Shown here: positions 40,768-48,329 of the stretch, piece after piece
How the letters are laid out: each line of letters opens with the position of its first letter
Position numbering within the stretch: the stretch's first letter is position 1
Virus record (IMG/VR): IMGVR_UViG_3300032050_000037
Coordinates: 49,073 to 113,072 of that record
Length of the DNA: 64,000 nt
DNA from: a virus
Reading direction: 5' to 3' (one strand)
Made by a program: the position numbers and the translations under genes
The notes under the pieces: generated by a model
The model's input: the letters and a program-made list of their open reading frames with translations, nothing else
Databases searched by the model: none
Told to the model about the DNA's origin: nothing

Positions 40768-41781
40768 ATGAAGTCATTAAAAAAGATTGCCGTTGCTTCG
40801 GCTGCAGCCCTAGCACTATTAGGCATTCAATCAATTAATGCATCAGCAGCACCTCTTGCGGTAACTGTTGCTGGTTCAGCAAATGCTACAACATCTACAG
40901 CGCCTGCGACTGCGAACGTTCCAGCCGACAATACAGTAGATTCAGCAGATGCAATTGCTATTGCAGCAACTGCAGATACTGGTACAGTAGTAACATTTAC
41001 TGCATCAAGTACAGTTAAGTTAGTAACAGCTTTGAGCGCTACAAATGCAGTAGTAAATGCTTCAGCAGGAACTGCAACATATTCTGCAACTTCAGCAGGA
41101 TCAGCAATTACTGTTTATGCTTATACAACATCAACAACAACAGGATCTGTAACCGTTGTTAATGGTTCATATTCAACAATTGTTTATGTAAAAGGAATTG
41201 CAGGAGCAGTTTCTAACGTAGGAGTATCCGTACCAACTGCAGTAGCAGTAGGAACTATCCCATCAATTACAGTAAACACAACAGACGTATTTGGAAATGC
41301 AGTTTCTGATACTGTGACAGCAACACTAATTGGTGGAACTTGGGCAGATGGCTCAATTTCTAAGCAAATTGTAACATCTACTGCAGCTCAAGTTGCAGCA
41401 GATTCAACCCTAGTGCTAGGATCTAAAAAAGAAAACCTAGCAGTAGCAGTAGTTGGAACTGTTACAGTTGCAGTAACTGGTGCAACATCAGCAACAGCCG
41501 TAACTGGATTAAATGTTCCAGTAAAAGCAGTTGTGGCATCATTTACAGTAACTGATTTAAATGGAACAATTGCACAATTGCAAGCACAAATTAATTCTTT
41601 GTCCAAGCAATTATCAGATGCTAATTCAGTAATTGCTGCAAATAAAATTGCAGCAGATGCAGCAGCAGCAGCAAAAGTTATTGCTGACGCAGCAGTAATT
41701 AAGGAAAAAGCCGATTACAATAAGTTGGCTACAGCCTGGAACAAGGCATTTCCTAAAAAGAAGGTTGCTTTAAAGAAGTAA
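40768..41781 (+). CDS. Secreted Ala/Thr/Val-rich Ig-like protein with coiled-coil C-terminus
   Basis: 337 residues with a strong AAAGGAG. Signal peptide ('KKIAVASAAALALLGIQSINASA', cleaved near A27). Two or three bacterial-Ig/invasin-like beta segments (~30-255; 'VTVNTTDVFGNAVSDTVTATL'), then a coiled coil ('IAQLQAQINSLSKQLSDANSVI') and a basic C-terminus. Looks like surface-layer-associated proteins of aquatic actinobacteria. The role may be surface masking, adhesion or virion decoration. Followed by a strong terminator, so probably monocistronic and highly expressed. Confidence 0.82.
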   Translation: MKSLKKIAVASAAALALLGIQSINASAAPLAVTVAGSANATTSTAPATANVPADNTVDSADAIAIAATADTGTVVTFTASSTVKLVTALSATNAVVNASAGTATYSATSAGSAITVYAYTTSTTTGSVTVVNGSYSTIVYVKGIAGAVSNVGVSVPTAVAVGTIPSITVNTTDVFGNAVSDTVTATLIGGTWADGSISKQIVTSTAAQVAADSTLVLGSKKENLAVAVVGTVTVAVTGATSATAVTGLNVPVKAVVASFTVTDLNGTIAQLQAQINSLSKQLSDANSVIAANKIAADAAAAAKVIADAAVIKEKADYNKLATAWNKAFPKKKVALKK

Positions 41782-41794
41782 ATTCTTTATATTA

Positions 41795-41825
41795 AAAGGG
41801 CAGGGGAAACCTTGCCCTTTTTTTA
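41795..41825 (+). terminator. Strong rho-independent terminator
   Basis: AAAGGGCAGGG pairs with CCTTGCCCTTT around a GAAA tetraloop, followed by TTTTTTT. Closes the monocistronic secreted-protein gene. Confidence 0.92.
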
Positions 41826-41846
41826 TATAAATGATAGAATATATGT

Positions 41847-41972
41847 GTGGATTACATAGAGGATCAAATAAGGCAAAAAATATTGGATGAAATTAGATAT
41901 TTAGAATTACCTTATGAATGGAAACCACGAGAAGTAATAGATTATATAATTAGAAAAATTGGCAGGGAATAA
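41847..41972 (+). CDS. Small helical protein, leaderless GTG start
   Basis: 41 residues. The extended -10 TGATAGAAT (41832-41840) ends 7 nt before the GTG and there is no ribosome site. Charged amphipathic helix with 'LPYEWKPREVIDYIIRKI'. Short, but promoter placement supports it. Function unknown. Confidence 0.55.
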   Translation: MDYIEDQIRQKILDEIRYLELPYEWKPREVIDYIIRKIGRE

Positions 41973-41973
41973 A

Positions 41974-42192
41974 ATGGATAGCAAAAAAAGAAGTTTGTTT
42001 AAAGCTCTAACTTGGCCAGCAGTTCATATATTGTTTGTTGGAACTATGGTTTATTTTTTTGAAAAATTACTTACTGGAGAAGCCCATTGGGAATATGCTG
42101 GTGCTTTTGCTTTAATTTATACATTGTGCGAAATATTTGGGTTCTTTTTACATGAAAGAGCATGGGCTAAATTTGGAAATAGGATTAAGTGA
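41974..42192 (+). CDS. DUF2061-like small membrane protein
   Basis: 72 residues from the ATG at 41974 with GGGA upstream. 'SLFKALTWPAVHIL' start, two TM helices (~16-34 and ~44-62) and the closing 'HERAWAKFG' match the DUF2061 family of small inner-membrane proteins. Function unknown in bacteria. Confidence 0.78.
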   Translation: MDSKKRSLFKALTWPAVHILFVGTMVYFFEKLLTGEAHWEYAGAFALIYTLCEIFGFFLHERAWAKFGNRIK

Positions 42193-42335
42193 TTTCTAAA
42201 GAACAAATGGACTCTCCATACGTAGAGAGTTTATGCGAAAAAAAAGACTGTAATAATAAGGCAACTAGAATAATTAAAGATTTAAACCTATATTCATGGG
42301 TTTGTGAGTCATGTTATGGGAAATATAGATCCTAA
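42189..42335 (+). CDS. Small zinc-binding protein
   Basis: 48 residues from a GTG (GTGA overlap). Cysteines 'LCEKKDCNN' and C-x2-C ('CESC') near the end form a probable zinc site. Function unknown. Confidence 0.55.
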   Translation: MISKEQMDSPYVESLCEKKDCNNKATRIIKDLNLYSWVCESCYGKYRS

Positions 42336-42359
42336 TCCTATAAATGCTATAATTGAGTA

Positions 42360-42431
42360 ATGGATGGACTTCTAGACCCATCTAAATACAAACCTATAGG
42401 AGAAATAAAATGTCAGACGGAAAAAATTTAA
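42360..42431 (+). CDS. Possible 23-residue leaderless leader peptide
   Basis: Extended -10 TGCTATAAT (42345-42353) ends 7 nt before the ATG. The frame runs 23 codons and overlaps the ribosome site and start of the 42410 gene by 22 nt. This layout fits a leader peptide coupling translation of the following gene, but a simple 5' UTR is also possible. Confidence 0.35.
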   Translation: MDGLLDPSKYKPIGEIKCQTEKI

Positions 42432-42568
42432 CAGGCTTCAATGAGGCAAAGCCAGCAGGTTCTTCACCATGGGCTACAGAGTCATACACAGAAGCTCCAA
42501 AAGCAGCATTCCCTGCAACAGATAAATCATCACAAGATGGCGCAGGACTAAACAACGGCGGTAAGTAA
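42410..42568 (+). CDS. Small protein, unknown
   Basis: 52 residues with AGGAG before the ATG. Gly/Ala/Ser/Pro-rich, low complexity ('GFNEAKPAGSSPWATESYTEAPKAAFPATDKSSQDGAGLNNGG'), probably disordered. Followed by three similar small genes. May be a small virion or decoration component; unproven. Confidence 0.6.
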   Translation: MSDGKNLTGFNEAKPAGSSPWATESYTEAPKAAFPATDKSSQDGAGLNNGGK

Positions 42569-42570
42569 TA

Positions 42571-42720
42571 ATGTGTGTAGAATGCGGATGTGAATCAGTA
42601 GGAAGCGAAACAGGAATTGTTTCAGCTCCTATGTTAGATGTAACAAGAGATGGAGAAGCAGGACTAACATTAAATATGACTGCAACTTCAGAACAAAGAG
42701 AAAGATTTATTAATGAGTGA
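42571..42720 (+). CDS. Small Cys-containing protein, unknown
   Basis: 49 residues starting 'MCVECGCES' (three Cys within six residues), then an acidic body. Starts 2 nt after the previous stop and overlaps the next gene by 8 nt. The N-terminal cluster could bind metal. Confidence 0.58.
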   Translation: MCVECGCESVGSETGIVSAPMLDVTRDGEAGLTLNMTATSEQRERFINE

Positions 42721-42931
42721 AAATGGTACAGGAATGGCAACTCCGCCAAACAATGAACCATCTGGAGCTTTAACTTCTCAAGAAGTTGGTCGTAAAAATC
42801 CAACACAGGGTAAGTTTAAATCTGGAATTCAAGATAAAAGATCATTAACCAGAATAGATAGAAATAAACACGGTATTCGTAGAGAAACAAATATCGGAGT
42901 AAAAAGAACTGGTAGATCTAAGAAAGTATAA
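42713..42931 (+). CDS. Small basic, disordered protein
   Basis: 72 residues. Gly/Pro-rich N-terminus, strongly basic C-terminus with many Arg/Lys ('RRETNIGVKRTGRSKKV'), so nucleic acid or capsid interior binding is plausible. Overlaps its neighbour by 8 nt. Confidence 0.62.
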   Translation: MSENGTGMATPPNNEPSGALTSQEVGRKNPTQGKFKSGIQDKRSLTRIDRNKHGIRRETNIGVKRTGRSKKV

Positions 42932-42933
42932 AT

Positions 42934-43035
42934 ATGTGTAAACAATCAATATGCGACTCTTCGGAGTTGCATATTGATATTTTAAGAACAATAGATGATC
43001 AGATAGACGACGCAGAACAAACAGGAATTATTTAG
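42934..43035 (+). CDS. 33-residue acidic peptide
   Basis: Starts two bases after the previous stop; two Cys near the start, acidic helix after. Its stop lies in the ATTATTTAGTAGAA string preceding the methyltransferase. Function unknown. Confidence 0.5.
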   Translation: MCKQSICDSSELHIDILRTIDDQIDDAEQTGII

Positions 43036-43048
43036 TAGAAAGACTTTT

Positions 43049-43693
43049 TTGAGTAGAAAACCTTATTTAAGAGTAGCAGATGTTTTACTAGAAAGAGCTG
43101 TAAAAGATTCTGCTGATTATGCTGAACAAAATATGAAAGACGCCTTAGTCTTTTTTGATGAGAGTAAAGAATCAATGTGGCGTTATTGTTTAAAACAATT
43201 AAAATTTTATGGCATAATGGCTGAATTTGGTGTATTTAATGGTAAATCAATTAATTATATAAGTTCATTATTACCAAACTATAAATTTTACGGATTTGAT
43301 TCTTTTACAGGACTTAAAGAAGATTGGTCTGGTTGGGAGTGGTCTCAAGGAGATTTTTCATTAAATGGAGTTATGCCTGAAGTTAATAATAATGTTGAAC
43401 TAATTCCTGGATATTTTGATGAATCTTTACCAGACTGGTTGTCTAAAAATAATGGCCCATTTGCGTTTATTAATATTGATTGTGATACTTATGAGTCAAC
43501 TAAAACTGTTTTAAATTTATTAGGGAAAAATAGAATAGTGAAAGGTACAGTTATTATATTTGATGAATATTTTGGATATAATAATTGGAGATCTCATGAG
43601 TTTAAGGCTTGGCAAGAGTTTGTTTTAAATAATGATATAAAATATAAATATTTAGCCTTAAATCATTTACAGGTAGGAATTATTGTTCAATGA
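43049..43693 (+). CDS. TylF/MycF-like O-methyltransferase
   Basis: 214 residues from a TTG at 43049. 'IMAEFGVFNGKSINYISSLL' (SAM motif), 'YGFDSFTGLKEDW', 'GYFDESLPDWL', 'FINIDCDTYEST' and 'IIFDEYFG' (metal-binding Asp/Glu) match the macrocin O-methyltransferase family, which methylates sugar hydroxyls. TAGAAA lies 8 nt before the TTG, within the recurring ATTATTTAGTAGAA string, so probably leaderless. Likely acts on the phage-directed glycan. Confidence 0.85.
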   Translation: MSRKPYLRVADVLLERAVKDSADYAEQNMKDALVFFDESKESMWRYCLKQLKFYGIMAEFGVFNGKSINYISSLLPNYKFYGFDSFTGLKEDWSGWEWSQGDFSLNGVMPEVNNNVELIPGYFDESLPDWLSKNNGPFAFINIDCDTYESTKTVLNLLGKNRIVKGTVIIFDEYFGYNNWRSHEFKAWQEFVLNNDIKYKYLALNHLQVGIIVQ

Positions 43694-43720
43694 TTAAATA
43701 TATGATAGAATATAGACATA

Positions 43721-44446
43721 ATGTTTTATAATCGACCAGACTGCATCCAAATTGCTGAAGGAATATATGTCTTTAAAAACTATATTCCAGAAGAAATGTG
43801 CAATAGATTTTCTACAATATTAGATAAATTCGAAGAAAATAGATTTAAAGAAGATAAAAACTATATTCCTTGGTATGACGATAAAATGAGTCCATCGGTA
43901 CCAGAAGCCTTAGATTTGTGGGAACATGTGTCTGATCTTATTTATCCAGAGTATGTTATAAATCCACAATCACAATTCATATGTTCAAGACCAGGACAAG
44001 AAGGAATGTTTGTTCACTGTGATAGCCCTGGTAAAGAAAATGCTCATGAATTAACTCAAGAAGATAGTTATTCAACCTGTAGCATAATTGATTTTGGAGT
44101 TGTTGCATATATATCAAATTTTGAAGGTGGAGAAATATTTTATCCTGCTTTTTCAAAAGATGGAATTTTAAAATCAGAAAATAATTTTGATGAATCAGAT
44201 GAATTAATATACAAGCCTGGACTTGGAGACGTAGTTATACACAAATCAGAAGCTCCATATTTTCATGGAACAAAACCAGTATTGTCTGGTGTTAGATATG
44301 CCTTTTCTTGTTTTGCTACAAACATAGCACAAGTACCAGGAACTTTTTATTCATATAAAAGCCCAGAGTATTTAGAAAAAATTAAAGACAGGTCACAAGA
44401 GTCTTTTGATAATTGGTTGAATCCTATACAAAATAGCAAGGTTTAA
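43721..44446 (+). CDS. 2OG-Fe(II) dioxygenase
   Basis: 241 residues. H99-x-D101 ('FVHCDSPG') and H182 ('YFHGTKPV') with an Arg-containing 'GVRYAFSCF' strand; 'YISNFEGGEIFYP' between. Clear paralogue of 44448 (shared 'PGKENAHELTQEDSYSTC' region) and more distant from 19369. TGATAGAAT (43703-43711) is 10 nt before the ATG, an almost leaderless start. Probable protein or sugar hydroxylase. Confidence 0.88.
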   Translation: MFYNRPDCIQIAEGIYVFKNYIPEEMCNRFSTILDKFEENRFKEDKNYIPWYDDKMSPSVPEALDLWEHVSDLIYPEYVINPQSQFICSRPGQEGMFVHCDSPGKENAHELTQEDSYSTCSIIDFGVVAYISNFEGGEIFYPAFSKDGILKSENNFDESDELIYKPGLGDVVIHKSEAPYFHGTKPVLSGVRYAFSCFATNIAQVPGTFYSYKSPEYLEKIKDRSQESFDNWLNPIQNSKV

Positions 44447-44447
44447 T

Positions 44448-45269
44448 ATGTTTACAAAAAACAATAATATAAAACAAATTGCAGAAGAAATATGGATATA
44501 TAAAAATTTTATTTCAGAAGAAGAAAATAATAAAATAACTTCTTTAATGAAAGAATATGAAAATACATTTAAAGATAAAAAAGAAGCTTTTGTTTACAAA
44601 AATCAACATATTGATTGGTATAAAGATAAAACTGGCCCACTGCTAATTGATTTAAAGCCAATATGGGACAAAATATCCTATCTTCTATACCCAGAACACT
44701 ATATTCATCCACAACTTTTTGTTAACGTAATGAGACCTGGAGATGAAGGCATGTTCATACATGCAGATAGTCCAGGAATGAATATGGAGCATAAATTAAC
44801 ACAATTAGATAGATGGAGTACATGCTGTAGATTAAGTCATGGAATAGTAACATATTTTGGAGATTACGAGGGTGGAAACATTTATTATCCTAATATTGAA
44901 AAAGATGGATCTATTAAACAACGACCTCAAGATGATCAAGATTGTTTAGAAGTTGAAGTAAACCCAAGAGATTTAGTAATTCATGGAGCATGTCATCCAT
45001 GGGAACATGGGGTAAGAAAAATAACTGGCGGTACTAGATATGCTTATTCTAATTTTGCAATGGAAAAAGAACATGCGCCTGGAACTTTTGAGCTGTTTGA
45101 CCCAGAAAAACATCCTTTTATGAAAGAAGAAGAGGAAATAATTAGTTGGGTAAATACTGTACATCCAGAAACAACTTTTTGTAAAAAGAAATGCATTTGT
45201 GGACAATCTAAAGATTTTCCATATTGCGATAATACCCATAAAATAATTAATAAAAAATTAATTGACTAA
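44448..45269 (+). CDS. 2OG-Fe(II) dioxygenase fused to a CDGSH-type iron-sulfur motif
   Basis: 273 residues. Oxygenase domain (~1-225): H105-x-D107 ('IHADSPG') and H187 ('WEHGVRKI'). At the C-terminus C249-x-C251 ... C260-D-x2-H264 ('CICGQSKDFPYCDNTH') reproduces the exact ligand spacing of CDGSH (mitoNEET-type) 2Fe-2S proteins, with Asn for the central Gly. The fused cluster could supply electrons or sense redox state. Starts 1 nt after its paralogue's stop; the paralogue lacks the Fe-S tail. Confidence 0.85.
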   Translation: MFTKNNNIKQIAEEIWIYKNFISEEENNKITSLMKEYENTFKDKKEAFVYKNQHIDWYKDKTGPLLIDLKPIWDKISYLLYPEHYIHPQLFVNVMRPGDEGMFIHADSPGMNMEHKLTQLDRWSTCCRLSHGIVTYFGDYEGGNIYYPNIEKDGSIKQRPQDDQDCLEVEVNPRDLVIHGACHPWEHGVRKITGGTRYAYSNFAMEKEHAPGTFELFDPEKHPFMKEEEEIISWVNTVHPETTFCKKKCICGQSKDFPYCDNTHKIINKKLID

Positions 45270-45290
45270 TTTGTTACAATATTGTAAAAT
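45262..45290 (+). promoter_or_regulatory. Promoter TTGACT-N17-TAAAAT with 14-bp palindrome, leaderless output
   Basis: TTGACT (45262-45267) overlaps the previous stop; TAAAAT at 45285-45290. TTACAATATTGTAA (45274-45287) is a perfect palindrome over the -10. The next ATG is 7 nt after the -10. Confidence 0.75.
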
Positions 45291-45296
45291 AAATTA

Positions 45297-45431
45297 ATGT
45301 TAAATAAAATAAAATGCAAGTTGTTTGGACATCCTTTGTTTAGATATACGTCCTGTCCATTTACTATGAAAAAATATTTTATTTGTGATTCTTGTGGATA
45401 TATAAAAGACGCCAATGGAGAAAATATATGA
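45297..45431 (+). CDS. Small zinc-binding protein; leaderless
   Basis: 44 residues. C..H ('CKLFGH'), a Cys in 'YTSCPF' and C-x2-C ('CDSCGY') suggest a zinc ribbon. Leaderless (-10 7 nt upstream). ATGA overlap downstream. Confidence 0.6.
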   Translation: MLNKIKCKLFGHPLFRYTSCPFTMKKYFICDSCGYIKDANGENI

Positions 45432-45694
45432 GAAAGCTTTTAAATGGAGAAACAGTAGAATCATATGAAAATGCTATAGATTTAACTATTCATACAAAAG
45501 CACCAGCTAAATGGAAATTAATTGATATGGAAACTGGTCAGGAGTATGTGGGCTCTGCAGAACCAAATGAGTATGGTAAATGGATCAGGATTAAAGATAA
45601 AGAAATATCTGAAGCTGGGTACTCAACAGGTAAATGGTCCGATGACGGTGACTGGAATATTCCAATAACTCCATTTAGAGATAAATTAAGATGA
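45428..45694 (+). CDS. Small protein, unknown
   Basis: 88 residues from the ATG at 45428, preceded by GGAG. Beta-rich: 'WKLIDMETGQEYVGSAEPNEYGKWIRIKDKE', resembling a small beta-barrel found in aquatic phages. Function unknown. Confidence 0.68.
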   Translation: MRKLLNGETVESYENAIDLTIHTKAPAKWKLIDMETGQEYVGSAEPNEYGKWIRIKDKEISEAGYSTGKWSDDGDWNIPITPFRDKLR

Positions 45695-45849
45695 TTAAAT
45701 TTAGAAGTCCAATATACTGGGAACATAAGTTAAATGGTTTAGTGAATAAACTTTGTTATACATGCGGAAATAGATACGATACTACTTTTAAAAAAATAGA
45801 AAAAAAACAAGATAAATGTCCTTATTGTAAATATAGGGAATATGAATAA
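45691..45849 (+). CDS. Small zinc-ribbon protein
   Basis: 52 residues, basic; C-x2-C (CYTC) and C-x2-C (CPYC) knuckles 20 residues apart. ATGA overlap upstream and one-base overlap downstream. Confidence 0.62.
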   Translation: MIKFRSPIYWEHKLNGLVNKLCYTCGNRYDTTFKKIEKKQDKCPYCKYREYE

Positions 45850-46112
45850 TGAAAGAATTTGATGCATATTGTAAATATTGTGAGATGGTTGTAAGGGGTA
45901 AAACTACAGCTATAAATCAATTGGAGTCTGGAAATTATCTATACATAGGGGAATGCCTAGTATGTTTATATGAAATTAGAAGAATTGTGCCTAAAAATAA
46001 AATTGAAAATAGTATTCCTGGTTATCAAAAAACTCCGCCAGAGTGGTGCGATGATTGCGTATCTCCACCAGGATCTCCATGTCCAGTTTGTGGATGTACA
46101 CATAATTGTTAA
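45849..46112 (+). CDS. Cysteine-rich zinc-binding protein
   Basis: 87 residues with ten Cys in C-x2-C pairs (CKYC, CLVC, CDDC, CPVCGC), enough for two zinc sites. Last gene before the KatG promoter. Function unknown. Confidence 0.65.
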   Translation: MKEFDAYCKYCEMVVRGKTTAINQLESGNYLYIGECLVCLYEIRRIVPKNKIENSIPGYQKTPPEWCDDCVSPPGSPCPVCGCTHNC

Positions 46113-46118
46113 ATACTA

Positions 46119-46148
46119 TTGACTAAATAAGTATAAATATTATATAAT
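46119..46148 (+). promoter_or_regulatory. Promoter TTGACT-N18-TATAAT for katG
   Basis: TTGACT (46119-46124) and TATAAT (46143-46148). A ~20-nt leader with AGAAAGAG leads to the ATG at 46177. A dedicated promoter suggests katG is expressed on its own. Confidence 0.72.
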
Positions 46149-46176
46149 AGATTATCTACTAGTAGAAAGAGAAATA

Positions 46177-48219
46177 ATGAGCGAAGCAAAATGCCCATTT
46201 ACGGGTAATGCATTAAACAATCAAAAAACATCAAATGCAGATTGGTGGCCTAATCAATTAGATTTGTCAGGATTAAGAAAGCATTCAGAAAAATCTGACC
46301 CAATGTCAGATGATTTTAATTATGCGAAAGAGTTTGAAAGTTTAGATCTTGATGCTATTAAAAAAGATATTGATTATCTTTTAACTACTTCGCAAGAATG
46401 GTGGCCTGCAGACTATGGTAACTATGGCCCATTCTTTATTCGTATGGCATGGCATTCAGCAGGTACATATAGAATTTCAGATGGTCGTGGTGGTGCTGGA
46501 GAAGGTCTACATAGATTTGCTCCACAAAACTCTTGGCCAGATAATGGTAATTTAGATAAGGCCCGTCGTTTGCTATGGCCTATTAAACAAAAATATGGAA
46601 AGAAAATTTCGTGGGCAGACCTTATGATTCTTGCAGGAAATGTTGCTCTTGAAAATATGGGATTTAAAACATTTGGTTTTGCTGGTGGCCGTGAAGATGT
46701 CTGGGAATCAGACGATACATATTGGGGATCAGAAAAAGAGTGGCTTGCAGACAATCGTTATAGCGGAGATCGTGAATTAGAAAATCCATTAGCTGCAGTT
46801 CAAATGGGATTAATTTATGTTAACCCAGAAGGCCCTAATGGAAATCCAGATCCAGTTCTTTCTGCAAAAGATATTCGTGAAACCTTTGCTCGTATGGCAA
46901 TGAATGATGAGGAAACAGTTGCACTTATTGCAGGTGGACATGCATTTGGTAAAGCACATGGTGCTGGCGATCCTTCACATGTTGGTCCAAATCCAGAAGC
47001 TGCCCCAATTGAAGATATGGGTCTTGGATGGAAAAACTCATTTGGAAAAGGTAATGCAGAAGACACAATTACAAGTGGTATTGAAGGTGCATGGACTGCA
47101 ACTCCTACTAAATGGGATAACTCATATCTTAAATTACTATTTAAATATGAATGGAAACAAACAAAGAGTCCTGCAGGAGCTACACAATGGATACCTACAG
47201 ATGAATCTGCTGCTAATTTAGTTCCAGATGCTCATATTGAAGGTAAATTCCATGCCCCAGTAATGACAACAGCAGACCTTGCTTTGCGATTCGATCCAGA
47301 ATATGAAAAAATTTCAAAGAAATTCCTTGAAGATTTTGATTATTTCTCAAATGTTTTTGCTCGTGCTTGGTTTAAGTTAACTCATAGAGACATGGGCCCA
47401 ATTGCAAGATATCTTGGTAAAGATGTACCATCAGAAGAATTAATTTGGCAGGATCCAGTTCAATCATCTAATATTAATATTGAAATAGATGCTATTAAGA
47501 ATAAGATTAAATCATCTGATATACCTATGTCACACTTTGTAGAGACCGCTTGGGCTTCTGCATCTACTTTCCGTAAAACAGATAAGCGTGGTGGCGCAAA
47601 TGGTGCCCGTATTAGATTACAGCCTCAAAATACATGGGAAATTAATAATAAGCCATCAATATTAAATGTTATTAGCTTCTTAGAATCTATTAAGGATAGT
47701 TTTAATGCATCACTTGCAGATTTAATTGTTTTAGCAGGATGTGCAGCAATTGAAAAAATTACTGGAGATCAAGTAGAGGTTCCATTTATTGCTGGTCGTG
47801 GAGATGCTACACAAGAGCAAACAGATATTGAATCATTTGCTGTTCTTGAGCCAAAGTTTGATGGTTTCCGTAACTATGTTCAGGAAGGTATACCAACCCC
47901 AGAAGAGGTTTTGTTAGTAGAAAAAGCTAACCTATTAGGTCTAACACCAGTAGAAATGGTTCTATTGTTATCTGGAATGCGAATGCTAAGTAATGAAAAA
48001 CTAGACAATAGTTATTTAGTTGATCTACTTTCCTATATTAATGCTGATCAGGCAAACGGGGTTCCTAGAGTGGATCTAATTATTGCATCTAATTCAGAAC
48101 TTCGTGCAATTGCTGAAGTATATGCCTCAGATGATGCAAAAGATAAATATATTAAAGACTTTATTTCAGCGTGGGATAAGGTTATGATGCTAGACCGATT
48201 TGATGTAAAGAAGGGCTAA
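46177..48219 (+). CDS. katG: Catalase-peroxidase KatG
   Basis: 680 residues (cellular KatG ~730-740), both domains present. Distal heme residues R89, W92, H93 ('[11 protein letters not shown]'); adduct partners Y214 ('YVNPEGP') and M240 ('RMAM') complete the W-Y-M triad; proximal H255 ('[12 protein letters not shown]'). The C-terminal domain retains '[16 protein letters not shown]' and '[11 protein letters not shown]' but lacks an insert before 'RVDLI', explaining the length. It destroys H2O2. An intact katG in a phage is exceptional; it may protect the infected, catalase-poor aquatic host. Confidence 0.95.
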   Translation: MSEAKCPFTGNALNNQKTSNADWWPNQLDLSGLRKHSEKSDPMSDDFNYAKEFESLDLDAIKKDIDYLLTTSQEWWPADYGNYGPFFIRMAWHSAGTYRISDGRGGAGEGLHRFAPQNSWPDNGNLDKARRLLWPIKQKYGKKISWADLMILAGNVALENMGFKTFGFAGGREDVWESDDTYWGSEKEWLADNRYSGDRELENPLAAVQMGLIYVNPEGPNGNPDPVLSAKDIRETFARMAMNDEETVALIAGGHAFGKAHGAGDPSHVGPNPEAAPIEDMGLGWKNSFGKGNAEDTITSGIEGAWTATPTKWDNSYLKLLFKYEWKQTKSPAGATQWIPTDESAANLVPDAHIEGKFHAPVMTTADLALRFDPEYEKISKKFLEDFDYFSNVFARAWFKLTHRDMGPIARYLGKDVPSEELIWQDPVQSSNINIEIDAIKNKIKSSDIPMSHFVETAWASASTFRKTDKRGGANGARIRLQPQNTWEINNKPSILNVISFLESIKDSFNASLADLIVLAGCAAIEKITGDQVEVPFIAGRGDATQEQTDIESFAVLEPKFDGFRNYVQEGIPTPEEVLLVEKANLLGLTPVEMVLLLSGMRMLSNEKLDNSYLVDLLSYINADQANGVPRVDLIIASNSELRAIAEVYASDDAKDKYIKDFISAWDKVMMLDRFDVKKG

Positions 48220-48221
48220 TC

Positions 48222-48320
48222 ATGTTTTATTTGTTACATTCATCAGCTATTATTTTATTAATGTTAGGTTCATATGGCTTAGGCTACAGGAAAGCCAATT
48301 ATAAAATAAAAATTAAATAA
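48222..48320 (+). CDS. 32-residue single-TM peptide
   Basis: Starts two bases after katG. One hydrophobic helix ('LLHSSAIILLMLGSYGLGY') and a basic tail 'RKANYKIKIK'. Follows a pattern of short membrane or basic peptides next to SGNH-like genes in this genome. Function unknown. Confidence 0.5.
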   Translation: MFYLLHSSAIILLMLGSYGLGYRKANYKIKIK

Positions 48321-48329
48321 AAAATTAAT

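Noticed and set aside
40767-41781. Phage tail-fibre call for the Ala/Thr-rich protein
   Set aside because: It has a clear signal peptide and monocistronic high-expression context, so an exported protein is more likely than a virion fibre.
42474-42806. Minus-strand open frame over the small genes at 42410-42931
   Set aside because: No ribosome site; the four small plus-strand genes have coupled starts and a clear AGGAG.
46422-46754. Minus-strand open frames inside katG (also 46815-47066)
   Set aside because: Antisense to conserved KatG residues, no ribosome site; shadows of a long, well-conserved gene.
46904-47221. Plus-strand alternative frame inside katG
   Set aside because: Overlaps conserved KatG sequence in another frame with biased, non-protein-like composition.
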